Counted from the stretch's first letter, positions 1 through 8,254 are shown. The stretch is DNA of 8,694 nt from Alphaproteobacteria bacterium (GCA_025996655.1 BNTO01000026.1:1-8694), one strand, 5' to 3'. A program made the numbers and translations. Notes: generated from the sequence alone by a model not told the origin.

Positions 1-73
1 GGCTGAACGGTATCTTAGGGCTTTGACCCTGTATTTACAAGACTAGCCTCGCTCCTTCGGAAGTTACCAAAAA
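1..73 (+). ncRNA. Possible 3' part of an IS110 bridge RNA (leader hairpins)
   Basis: In IS110-group elements, the untranslated left end before the transposase gene encodes a structured bridge RNA that pairs with target and donor DNA. Here the leader can form a hairpin of AGGG (17-20) with CCCT (27-30) around a 6-nt loop. A second, imperfect hairpin at 51-64 is capped by a TTCG tetraloop, and GGCT (1-4) could close against AGCC (45-48). These stems are short, and only the part nearest the transposase is in view, so the RNA call is inferred from position and modest folding potential. Confidence 0.25.
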
Positions 74-84
74 GGAGGGTTATG

Positions 85-186
85 ATGCAAACACAAGCTT
101 TTTTAGGGATTGACGTTTCAAAAGAGACATGGGACCTTTGCCTTATTTTTAACGGTAAAGACAAGGGAAAACACGTTCCCAGATAA
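85..186 (+). pseudogene. Truncated IS110-family transposase, N-terminal stub
   Basis: The reading frame starts MQTQAFLGIDVSKETWDL and ends at a TAA after 33 residues. The GIDVSK...D pattern is the first strand of the RuvC-like DEDD catalytic domain of IS110 transposases and carries the first catalytic Asp. Full-length family members have roughly 300-400 residues, so the rest of the DEDD domain and the C-terminal serine-containing Tnp domain are absent. ATG-85 is preferred over ATG-82 because it lies 6 nt after GGAGG, while ATG-82 leaves only 3 nt. After the TAA, another frame stays open towards ruvC, but I do not see convincing transposase similarity in it. The stub cannot be catalytically active. 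Confidence 0.7.
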
Positions 187-215
187 GCAACAAACGCGGG
201 AAGATGTAAAAAAAC

Positions 216-746
216 TTAACCGGCTGCGACGATTTTTGCGAATTTTCTGTTCTGAGCGTGACACAGCGCGACGGCTAAAGCATCGCTGCAATCCTCTTTA
301 GCAAGCCTTTCTGTTTGAGCCGTTTTAAACGGCGGCAAAAGAAACTCAACCATAGCTTTCACTTGCGCTTTTTCCGCGTGACCCCGCCCTGTAATCGTCT
401 TTTTTGCCGCATTAGCCCCGTACTCGAAAACAGGAATCCCCAACGTTGCAGGCACAAGCATCACAACACCTCGTGCCATGCAAAGTTTCATGGTTGATTC
501 GCCATTTTTGTTTATAAAAACCTCCTCAAGCGCAACTTCAGAAGGCTCACTTTGTTTTAGAATTTCTTGCAACTGCTTGAACAGATAGCCGAGACGTTCG
601 GCCATAGAAAACAAAGGGGGCACGGGAATAACACCGTGCCCTTTATAAACAAACGCTCCCCCCTGGCCTTCAACGCACCCCCAGCCTGTAAAGCGGAGCC
701 CGGGGTCCAAGCCAAGAATGCGGCAAGAATCCGACTGAACTTCCAT
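216..746 (-). CDS. ruvC: Crossover junction endodeoxyribonuclease RuvC
   Basis: RuvC is the dimeric, metal-dependent resolvase that nicks Holliday junctions symmetrically, working with the RuvAB branch-migration motor in recombinational repair. The 176-residue protein has the usual family length. The RNase H-fold active site appears complete: Asp14 in LGLDPGLRFTGWG, Glu74 in VALEEVF, and Asp152 and Asp155 in EDCSDALAVA. The family motif GRGHAEKAQVK is at 120-130. ATG-746 lies 2 bp after the stop of the upstream lipoprotein gene, with an AGAGGG-like ribosome site inside that gene, so the two are probably cotranscribed. In many Proteobacteria ruvA and ruvB follow ruvC. Here an IS110 stub follows and ruvAB must lie elsewhere. 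Confidence 0.96.
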   Translation of the reverse strand: MEVQSDSCRILGLDPGLRFTGWGCVEGQGGAFVYKGHGVIPVPPLFSMAERLGYLFKQLQEILKQSEPSEVALEEVFINKNGESTMKLCMARGVVMLVPATLGIPVFEYGANAAKKTITGRGHAEKAQVKAMVEFLLPPFKTAQTERLAKEDCSDALAVALCHAQNRKFAKIVAAG

Positions 747-748
747 GA

Positions 749-1747
749 TTACGCGGCCCTCTTGCCAGCTTTCTTTGGATGCGGCGCAGAAGACGATGCG
801 GAGGCAGGAGCTTCTGCCTTTGGTTCAGAATCCGCTTCCGGTGGAGCCGCAGAAGGAGCGCCCGTTGGCGCCGGCACGGCAGGAGCAGTTCCCGCTGACG
901 CAGCACCGTCGGCAGGCGGAGCGGCCTCTAATCCAAGCGCGTGAGGCCACGGTTTGTCGTCGCGGATCGCATCTAAAACGATGGCTAATTTATCTTTAAG
1001 GAAGGCCGGCAACATTTCCAAGGTGCCGTCATTTTTGCGGACGAAAATGATAGGCATTCTAAGCGGGATCCCCACTTTCACCGCTAATTGTCCGTTTTCA
1101 ATAAGTCCATTTTTCGCAGCGTCACTCTTCAAATCATTTTCGAGGCGATCCGAATCGAGGCCCACATCTTTTGCGCATTGTAACAACTGCGCCCTCGGGA
1201 ATTCTTTATCAATAGGTGGCATTTTCGCCCACAGAGCCAAAGCCATCGCCGGATTCTGCCACATAGCGGCAATAACCGCCTGGGCTGCTGTCACAGACGT
1301 TGGTTCCGATTGCGCCGCGTCGCCGCCGTAAATGCTTACAGGAATAAGGAAAAAGCCGACATCACTCCGCTCTTTAACAATCGGCGCCATGACCGTGGAG
1401 TAAAACCGCTGCGAGGTGGCATCAAGAGGATCAAAGAAGACGGCTAATCTCAACTTAGCGTCTTTGTTGCCAAGGATGAGCTTGGATCCCCAGAACTTTT
1501 GCTGATTCTCTGTTGCGGCCGTTTCAATGCGCTGAGCGGCTTGCTGCTGTTGCTTTTGTATAGCTTTGTCAATCGCCACAACGAAACGCTCCGGCTCGTT
1601 GTCGAGCATTTTGATAACGACAGATGTGACAAGGTCCTCCACTTCTTTTTTTTGCCCATCGGAAAGCTTGTTTTGCGGGTCGCACCCCGCAAGCCCTAAA
1701 AGAGCGCAGGATCCTAGAGATCCTAATAAAATTCTTTTTATCTGCAT
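749..1747 (-). CDS. ScsC/DsbA-like lipoprotein lacking the CXXC redox site
   Basis: This 332-residue protein begins with a lipoprotein signal; the lipobox LAGC places the lipidated Cys at 22. Residues ~28-75 resemble the N-terminal helical segment of ScsC/DsbA-type proteins that mediates oligomerisation. Residues ~88-265 follow the DsbA-like thioredoxin fold, including the loop before the cis-proline (RMPIIFV, 230-236). Where the family has a CXXC after the first strand, this protein reads FFDPLDATSQRF (104-115), and the only mature cysteines are the lipid anchor and Cys191. It therefore cannot act as a thiol oxidase or isomerase by the usual mechanism. A scaffold or chaperone role is possible but inferred. 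The last ~58 residues form an Ala/Pro-rich tail ending KKAGKRAA. ATG-1747 lacks a clear Shine-Dalgarno. ruvC follows after 2 bp. Confidence 0.8.
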   Translation of the reverse strand: MQIKRILLGSLGSCALLGLAGCDPQNKLSDGQKKEVEDLVTSVVIKMLDNEPERFVVAIDKAIQKQQQQAAQRIETAATENQQKFWGSKLILGNKDAKLRLAVFFDPLDATSQRFYSTVMAPIVKERSDVGFFLIPVSIYGGDAAQSEPTSVTAAQAVIAAMWQNPAMALALWAKMPPIDKEFPRAQLLQCAKDVGLDSDRLENDLKSDAAKNGLIENGQLAVKVGIPLRMPIIFVRKNDGTLEMLPAFLKDKLAIVLDAIRDDKPWPHALGLEAAPPADGAASAGTAPAVPAPTGAPSAAPPEADSEPKAEAPASASSSAPHPKKAGKRAA

Positions 1748-1783
1748 GATTGTTCGTAAAAATATCTAAGGGTAACTTTTATA

Positions 1784-1812
1784 AGTGTAGGAATATTTTT
1801 AGAAAAATCCAA
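1784..1812 (-). promoter_or_regulatory. Candidate sigma-70 promoter for the lipoprotein-ruvC pair
   Basis: On the minus strand TTGGAT (1812-1807) and TACACT (1789-1784) are separated by exactly 17 bp, each matching four of six consensus bases. Transcription would start near 1777, giving a leader of about 30 nt before ATG-1747. The position in the 76-bp gap after the zincin gene is sensible. The assignment rests on sequence pattern only. Confidence 0.35.
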
Positions 1813-1823
1813 GACGTTCGGCG

Positions 1824-2246
1824 CTAAAGTTTGCGAATTTTATCCAGCCACTGTTTCCTTAAAGCAACACAATCGGTCCTATGAGAGATTTCATAAACCG
1901 TCACGCGAGCAACAACATTAAAAATAGGCTCACAGGATGTCTTTGAATAAAGAACCAACGGAACGCGGTACAAAACAAGCTCTCTTTTTTTTGAAGGCTC
2001 ATCATTAATGCGATAAAGCCCCAAGAGTTCATTTTTATTTTTGACGCGCAATTCTTTTAAAACCTCGGCGGGCGCAAAATTTTCAACGGAAATAAGAGTG
2101 TCTTTAAGCGTTTTTTGGATTTTGAGCGGGCAACATGCCATAGCATCTCGAGAGAAATCTTGAATCTCTTTTAAACTCGGCACGCGAAAAATATTTGCTT
2201 CTTCTAAGAAAAGGGGGAACGACATAGGCCCAAACGACAAAGGCAA
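1824..2246 (-). CDS. Zincin-like metallopeptidase-family protein with altered HExxH
   Basis: The 140-residue protein matches the small zincin-like family formerly called DUF1025 (Pfam Zincin_1). It has the VPSLKEIQDF N-terminal segment (22-31), the VENFAPAEVLKEL strand-helix (54-66), ELLGLY (73-78), LVLYRVPLVLY (90-100) and the C-terminal metal-site helix. Family members normally read HEIGHHFGL at that helix; here it is VYEISHRTDC, with Tyr118 in place of the first His while Glu119 and His122 remain. Zinc binding is therefore doubtful. The TAT codon is one transition from CAT. Translation probably starts at TTG-2246, since GGAGG (2260-2256) lies 9 nt upstream, while the internal ATG at 2225 has no ribosome site. 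The gene is divergent from parE. Its biological role is not known to me. Confidence 0.75.
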   Translation of the reverse strand: MPLSFGPMSFPLFLEEANIFRVPSLKEIQDFSRDAMACCPLKIQKTLKDTLISVENFAPAEVLKELRVKNKNELLGLYRINDEPSKKRELVLYRVPLVLYSKTSCEPIFNVVARVTVYEISHRTDCVALRKQWLDKIRKL

Positions 2247-2255
2247 GCTTCTTTT

Positions 2256-2260
2256 CCTCC
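2256..2260 (-). promoter_or_regulatory. Shine-Dalgarno that decides the TTG start
   Basis: The minus strand reads GGAGG here, followed by 9 nt and then TTG (2246-2244) in frame with the zincin-family gene. The nearest in-frame ATG, seven codons later, has no such site in front of it, so TTG is the better start. Confidence 0.6.
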
Positions 2261-2282
2261 ATTATAAAAAGCAAAGCCTTAA

Positions 2283-4403
<2,121 letters not shown>

Positions 4404-4409
4404 AGTTGC

Positions 4410-4437
4410 TTGGGATTGTGCCAATGTTTGGCCCCAA
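4410..4437. terminator. Nested hairpin between convergent parE and Sel1 gene
   Basis: GCCAA (4420-4424) pairs with TTGGC (4428-4432) around a 3-nt loop. Directly outside, TTGGG (4410-4414) can pair with CCCAA (4433-4437), leaving a 5-nt bulge on the 5' side. It lies in the 45-bp gap between two convergent genes, where a shared bidirectional terminator would be expected. There is no real T tract on either strand, so efficient intrinsic termination is uncertain. Confidence 0.35.
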
Positions 4438-4448
4438 AATTCGCCTTT

Positions 4449-5453
4449 TCAATTCGCAAGCTGCGTATCTTCCGCCTTAATGTTGTAATCCATAATTTGT
4501 TTAAGGCTTACCGTCATAGTAGTGTTTGTATCGGCGTGTTCTTGTGCTTTTTCAAAATATTGCTTCGCCTCCAAGTGATTTCCCGTTGCGGCATAAAAAT
4601 ACCCCACTTCTGCAGCGGCCAGAGCGTGCCCTTTATGCGCAGCCTCTTTTTTGAGGCGAAAGGCCTCCTTTTCAAGAGCATCTTTGTTCGTAGCGTCTTT
4701 CTGCGCATCAAACTCCAAAAGTTTCGCTACCACATACGCGCACTCCGGATGCCCATTTTTCGCTCCCATTTTGTAAAATTGTTCCGCCTTTGCTAAGTCA
4801 AGCGCCGCACCGTCGTCCCCTTTTTCAAACAATTGCGCCAGGCGGTAGGGCGCTTTCGCGTGCTTATGCTCCGCCGCTAAAGTCCACATTTTTATAGCGT
4901 CCTCTTTTTTGTTTTTGGCCCAAAAAATCTTTCCCAGTTGGTAGGCGTCGTCCGCATTGCCATCCCTCGCTGAACGAAGTAAAGCCTCAATTTTTTCGGA
5001 ACTTTTCTTTTTTTCGGCCTCTTCCTTCATTTTTAAACGTACGGCGTAAAGAGATTCGCTCGCGGAGGATTTATCTATAGCTGAAGCTGCGCGATAGCAA
5101 TCTAACGCAAGCGAAAACGCTTTCTCTTGTTCATATTTTTTCCCAAGCACCAAAAGCGACTCGACAACTTCTTTAGCCGAAAGTGATTTGGATGTTCTTT
5201 CTGGAAAAAACGCTGTTTTTTGCATCCTATTTTCTTGTTGAAAATCCTCTCCTTTTGTTTGTTTTTTCGTTAGGTCTTCTTTCGAGAGATCCCCTTGCGT
5301 TGCTTTTTTATAGAAAGCTTTGGAAGAAAAAAGATTTCCTTTCTCCACTTTTTTAGCAATTACACCTCTTGCGAAAGACGGTTGCACCACAAAAAGTCCG
5401 CAAGAACTCATACCAAGAAATAATAGCCCGAAAAGAAAATTTTTATTTCTCAT
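4449..5453 (-). CDS. Exported TPR/Sel1-like repeat protein
   Basis: This 334-residue protein has an N-terminal signal: a basic start, a hydrophobic stretch at ~6-24, and a likely signal peptidase I site after PSFA (26-29). MSSC at 15-18 is a weak lipobox alternative. A charged linker of about 65 residues follows. A TPR-like hairpin at ~97-128 (LGKKYEQEKAFSLALDCYRAA) precedes four Sel1-type repeats at about 165-200, 201-235, 237-275 and 277-307, seen in patterns such as AYQLGKIFW...AIKMWTLAAEH and YRLAQLFEKG...AEQFYKMGAKNG. Sel1/TPR solenoids are protein-interaction scaffolds; in envelope or secreted proteins they often serve signalling or host interaction, but no partner is evident here. AAGGGA precedes ATG-5453. 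The gene converges on parE and diverges from lolD. Confidence 0.8.
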   Translation of the reverse strand: MRNKNFLFGLLFLGMSSCGLFVVQPSFARGVIAKKVEKGNLFSSKAFYKKATQGDLSKEDLTKKQTKGEDFQQENRMQKTAFFPERTSKSLSAKEVVESLLVLGKKYEQEKAFSLALDCYRAASAIDKSSASESLYAVRLKMKEEAEKKKSSEKIEALLRSARDGNADDAYQLGKIFWAKNKKEDAIKMWTLAAEHKHAKAPYRLAQLFEKGDDGAALDLAKAEQFYKMGAKNGHPECAYVVAKLLEFDAQKDATNKDALEKEAFRLKKEAAHKGHALAAAEVGYFYAATGNHLEAKQYFEKAQEHADTNTTMTVSLKQIMDYNIKAEDTQLAN

Positions 5454-5520
5454 ATTTCCCTTCTTTTTTATCTCTTTCTTAATTCTTTTTCAGCGTAGCT
5501 CTCCCTTTATTAACAAAAAG

Positions 5521-5565
5521 TTAGCAATTTATTAAAACGACGACAGAAACGTTAATTTTTGCTAA
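5521..5565. repeat. 45-bp imperfect inverted repeat in divergent intergenic region
   Basis: TTAGCAA (5521-5527) and TTGCTAA (5559-5565) are perfect 7-bp complements. Inside them, after a symmetric TTT/TTT mismatch, ATTAA..CG (5531-5539) can pair with CGTTAAT (5550-5556) if two A residues bulge. The dyad lies between the Sel1 gene and lolD, so an operator serving both promoters is possible. The surrounding sequence is AT-rich, which makes chance symmetry more likely. Confidence 0.4.
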
Positions 5566-5568
5566 AGA
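5540..5568 (+). promoter_or_regulatory. Weak candidate promoter for lolD
   Basis: ACGACA (5540-5545) and TAAAGA (5563-5568) are spaced by 17 bp, and TGC in front of the -10 gives an extended -10 motif. The hexamers match only four and three consensus bases. The element overlaps the right arm of the dyad, as expected if the dyad were an operator. This is pattern-based only. Confidence 0.2.
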
Positions 5569-5582
5569 ATGAAATTTTCCCA

Positions 5583-5634
5583 TCCTCTCAGCGTTTGTTT
5601 GGGAGGAGTCGCCTTTTAGTGGTACTCTGAACGC
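5583..5634 (+). promoter_or_regulatory. Structured lolD leader with two competing hairpins
   Basis: TCCTCTC (5583-5589) can pair with GGGAGGA (5601-5607) as a 7-bp stem with one G-T wobble. Alternatively, GCGTT (5591-5595) pairs with AACGC (5630-5634), enclosing a stem of 5605-5613 with 5621-5628 that has one bulged C. The two folds share bases 5605-5607 and interleave, so they exclude each other. No known riboswitch or small-RNA consensus is recognised, and ATG-5659 lacks a good Shine-Dalgarno. A regulatory role is inferred. Confidence 0.25.
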
Positions 5635-5658
5635 AGCAAGGCCTTTTTCCCCAGGCAT

Positions 5659-6372
5659 ATGACAGACATAAGCGACACGGTTTTATCTTTAAAAAACGTT
5701 GAGAAATCTTTTGTTCAAGAAAATATTTCTTTGGACGTCTTAAAAGGCATTTGCTTCGAATTACATGAACAGGAAATGATAGCCCTCACAGGCGCCAGCG
5801 GAACAGGGAAGTCGACGTTGCTTCAAATTATGGGACTGCTCGATTTGCCGACGCGAGGAACAGTTACGGTGGGACATGTCGAGTTTTCGACGACAAAGGC
5901 CCGCTATTTGTTGCATGTCACGCAGCGCGATCGTATTCGTCGCCAGTTCCTTGGTTTTGTGTATCAATACCACCACCTTTTGCCTGAGCTGACAGCTTTA
6001 GAAAACGTTTCTTTGCCTCGCATTATTTCCGGAACGCCCAAAGATTTGGCGGAAAAGCAAGCTAAGGAATTGCTGCACGAATTGGGGCTGGAGGAGCGCT
6101 ACAACCACACGCCGGCAAAGTTGTCCGGAGGCGAACAGCAACGCGTGGCCATCGCGCGCGCGCTCGTGAATCAGCCGCACATTATTTTGGCCGACGAGCC
6201 CACAGGGAATTTGGACGATGCCACGACGGAGCACGTTTTTCAGTTGCTTTTGGATCTAACACAGCGCAAAAAAATTGCTATCGTCGTTGCAACACACAAT
6301 TTGGATTTAGCAAAACGCATGTCAAAGTGTTTCCACCTTCATTTTGGAAAATTGGAAGAAATCACCCTTTAG
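5659..6372 (+). CDS. lolD: Lipoprotein-releasing system ATP-binding protein LolD
   Basis: LolD is the cytoplasmic ATPase of the inner-membrane LolCDE complex, which extracts outer-membrane lipoproteins and passes them to LolA. The 237-residue ABC domain is complete: Walker A GASGTGKST (45-53), Q-loop Gln103, signature LSGGEQQ (155-161), Walker B IILADEPTG (175-183) with Glu180, D-loop (183-187) and His213. The stretch GFVYQYHHLLPELTALENV (99-117) is characteristic of LolD and separates it from FtsE or MacB ATPases. No lolC or lolE lies next to it, although these genes are often adjacent, so the membrane partner must be encoded elsewhere. An in-frame TGA at 5629-5631, with no start codon between it and ATG-5659, supports the chosen start. 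The gene converges on metG, 6 bp away. Confidence 0.9.
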   Translation: MTDISDTVLSLKNVEKSFVQENISLDVLKGICFELHEQEMIALTGASGTGKSTLLQIMGLLDLPTRGTVTVGHVEFSTTKARYLLHVTQRDRIRRQFLGFVYQYHHLLPELTALENVSLPRIISGTPKDLAEKQAKELLHELGLEERYNHTPAKLSGGEQQRVAIARALVNQPHIILADEPTGNLDDATTEHVFQLLLDLTQRKKIAIVVATHNLDLAKRMSKCFHLHFGKLEEITL

Positions 6373-6378
6373 TTTTCT

Positions 6379-8127
6379 CTACTCCTGACCTGCATAAAGT
6401 TGCGTAAGGCTTTGCACAACGCTTGGGTCAATCTTTGCAAAAAGAAAATCGTCTCCTTTTTGCAAACGGTGACCTTCAGAGAAATACTGAAAATCCACGG
6501 CTTTTGAAATGGGAACGAGCTGCGTCCTATCAACATTTTCTTGCAAGAGGCCGAAAATTTTTTGCGACGTCGCTGGGATAAAAGGCGCACTGGCAAGAGC
6601 AAAAATGCGCAGCAAATGCACACAATGCGTAAGAATAATTCCGCCGCCATCCTTGTCTGTCTTCAAGACATGCCACGGCTCTTTTTCCGTAATGTACCCG
6701 TTTCCAAGAACCCACAAAGAGCGCAGAGCCGTCATCGCCGCCCGGAAGCGTCGCGCTTCAAGAGCCTGCGCAATTTCCGTAATAAGACTTTGGCATTTCG
6801 AAACCAAACCCGCGTCAAGCGTTTTCTCCGAAAGGGCGGCCGGCACTTTCAAATCAAAATATTTTTCAAGCAAAACAAGCGTTCTGTTGGCGAAATTCCC
6901 CAAAATGTCCGCCAAATCTTTGTTGACCGTCGCCGCAAAAGATTCAAAAGTAAAGTCCGAATCCGCCGATTCGGGGCAATTCGCCAAAAGATAATACCGC
7001 CAATAATCCGCCGGATAAAGTTCCAGCGCCGTGTCCGTAAAAATGCCACGTTTCAAACTTGTGGAAAATTTTCCCTTATCATAGGTAAGCCAGTGGAAGC
7101 CCTTAATATCGTCTACCATCTTGTAGGGTTTGCACGTCCCCAACAAAATTCCTGGCCAAAAAACCGCATGAAATGGCACATTATCCTTGGCCATGAACTG
7201 CACATAAAAAACGTCATCCTGCTTTTTAGGAAGCCACCACGCCTTCCACGCTTCCGCGTCCTTGTCCGTTTTCGCCCAATCTTGCGTGATGCTCACATAA
7301 GCATTCGGCGCATCAAACCACACATAAAAAACTTTTTCGCCAATATTCTCTTCCGCGCCCTCACCCTTCAGCGCTTTTTGATCGGTAATCCACTCCAAAG
7401 GAACGCGAATCCCCCATTTTAAATCGCGCGTAATGCAGCGCGCCTGCAGCCCTTCGCTAATCCATTTTTTTTCAATGCCTTTGACAATATCCGACCAATT
7501 TTTTTGCTGCTCAATCCAAACCAACAATTCCCCTTCAATTTTCGGCAAGTTAAGAAAATAATGTTTCGTTTCTTGCAGCGCAATGTTGAGGCTGCGACTA
7601 ATAGCCGAATAGGGATTCAGCAACTCCTCCGGGTCCAAAAGAACGCCGCACCCGTCGCACTGGTCACCCCGCGCTCGCGCGTACCCGCAACGCGGGCAGG
7701 TTCCCTCCACATAGCGGTCCGGCAAAAAGCGCTGATCGTCAAAGGAATAGTACTGTTTGATATATTTTTCTTCAATGAATCCCTGGACATACAAATCTTT
7801 AAAAACAGACGTTGTGAATTCATGATTGCTGCTCGAAGACGAACGCCCGAAAAAGTCAAACGCGATATCAAATCCCTCGTAAATGCGCTTTTGCAGCTCG
7901 TGCATATCCTGGCAATAACGTTCAATAGGCGCATCCGCCTCTTGCGCCGCCAATTCTGCGGGCGTTCCGTGCTCGTCCGTGCCACACACATACAAAACTT
8001 CGTGCCCCTCTTGCCGCAGAAAACGCGCATAAACGTCGGCAGGAAGCATGGATCCAATGAGGTTTCCTAAGTGTTTTACGCCATTAATGTACGGCAACGC
8101 ACTTGTGATCAAATATTTTTTTGCCAT
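6379..8127 (-). CDS. metG: Methionyl-tRNA synthetase, archaeal/eukaryotic-like type
   Basis: MetRS charges tRNA-Met and initiator tRNA with methionine in the cytosol. This 582-residue class I enzyme has the HIGH equivalent HLGN (19-22) in ALPYINGVKHLGN, GTDEHGTP (49-56), a zinc knuckle with two CxxC pairs (Cys144/147 and Cys157/160), WFDAPNAYVSIT (270-281), FMAKDNVPFH (311-320) and an anticodon-binding helical domain after ~400. The catalytic loop reads KFSTS (353-357) instead of KMSKS, so the second Lys is Thr. The LPY.NG..HLGN and KDNVPFH patterns resemble the archaeal/eukaryotic-like MetRS type, not the short YYVND..HIGH form common in Alphaproteobacteria. No C-terminal EMAP-like tRNA-binding domain is present. 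AAGGA sits 5 nt before ATG-8127. CTTTGT repeats precede the gene. Confidence 0.93.
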   Translation of the reverse strand: MAKKYLITSALPYINGVKHLGNLIGSMLPADVYARFLRQEGHEVLYVCGTDEHGTPAELAAQEADAPIERYCQDMHELQKRIYEGFDIAFDFFGRSSSSSNHEFTTSVFKDLYVQGFIEEKYIKQYYSFDDQRFLPDRYVEGTCPRCGYARARGDQCDGCGVLLDPEELLNPYSAISRSLNIALQETKHYFLNLPKIEGELLVWIEQQKNWSDIVKGIEKKWISEGLQARCITRDLKWGIRVPLEWITDQKALKGEGAEENIGEKVFYVWFDAPNAYVSITQDWAKTDKDAEAWKAWWLPKKQDDVFYVQFMAKDNVPFHAVFWPGILLGTCKPYKMVDDIKGFHWLTYDKGKFSTSLKRGIFTDTALELYPADYWRYYLLANCPESADSDFTFESFAATVNKDLADILGNFANRTLVLLEKYFDLKVPAALSEKTLDAGLVSKCQSLITEIAQALEARRFRAAMTALRSLWVLGNGYITEKEPWHVLKTDKDGGGIILTHCVHLLRIFALASAPFIPATSQKIFGLLQENVDRTQLVPISKAVDFQYFSEGHRLQKGDDFLFAKIDPSVVQSLTQLYAGQE

Positions 8128-8134
8128 GGCTTTC

Positions 8135-8175
8135 CTTTGTTCCGATCTTTGTTTTGGCCTTTGTTGCAGCTTTGT
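8135..8175 (-). repeat. Four phased CTTTGT/ACAAAG hexamers in the metG leader
   Basis: CTTTGT on the plus strand begins at 8135, 8147, 8159 and 8170, giving periods of 12, 12 and 11 bp, close to one helical turn. On the metG strand these read ACAAAG, and the copy nearest the gene overlaps its AAGGA ribosome site. The bases between the hexamers are not conserved. It may be a decayed 12-bp tandem repeat, a phased protein site, or chance. Confidence 0.45.
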
Positions 8176-8254
8176 CCGCGCAGCTCATTCTCCCTTATTT
8201 TGTTTGGGAAAATCAATGAGAAGTTTGAGAATCTGTCGCCATGAAAGGCCGCCG

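Larger units (their letters stand above)
1..215 (+). mobile_element. IS110-family element remnant, left end
   Basis: This segment looks like the left end of an IS110-type insertion sequence: an untranslated leader, a strong Shine-Dalgarno (GGAGG at 74-78) and the first ~33 codons of a DEDD transposase. Coding similarity stops near 183, and ruvC begins at 216 on the other strand, so the rest of the transposase and the right end are missing. IS110 elements lack classical terminal inverted repeats, so the true boundaries cannot be read here. The left boundary lies outside the window and the right one falls somewhere in 184-215. The family call rests on the transposase N-terminus. Confidence 0.6.

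Noticed and set aside
110..301. 63-codon plus-strand frame running from the IS110 stub into ruvC
   Set aside because: It overlaps the 3' end of ruvC in antisense, and its residues do not clearly continue the transposase.
2261..2266. Perfect TATAAT on the minus strand before the zincin-family gene
   Set aside because: A start about 7 nt downstream would remove the GGAGG at 2260-2256 from the mRNA, and no convincing -35 lies 17-18 bp upstream.
5601..5658. Resemblance of GCAGCAAGGC to the conserved SRP (4.5S) RNA core
   Set aside because: The GGAAGG-type tetraloop motif and the long hairpin of SRP RNA are absent; only a short string is similar.
6541..7422. 293-codon open frame on the plus strand opposite metG
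   Set aside because: It is antisense to a well-supported gene, rich in Arg/Lys/Phe as expected of a shadow frame, and has no recognisable domain.
8128..8254. T-box or SAM-type riboswitch upstream of metG
   Set aside because: No T-box, specifier-loop or SAM-aptamer motif is visible in the 127-bp leader; only the CTTTGT repeats stand out.
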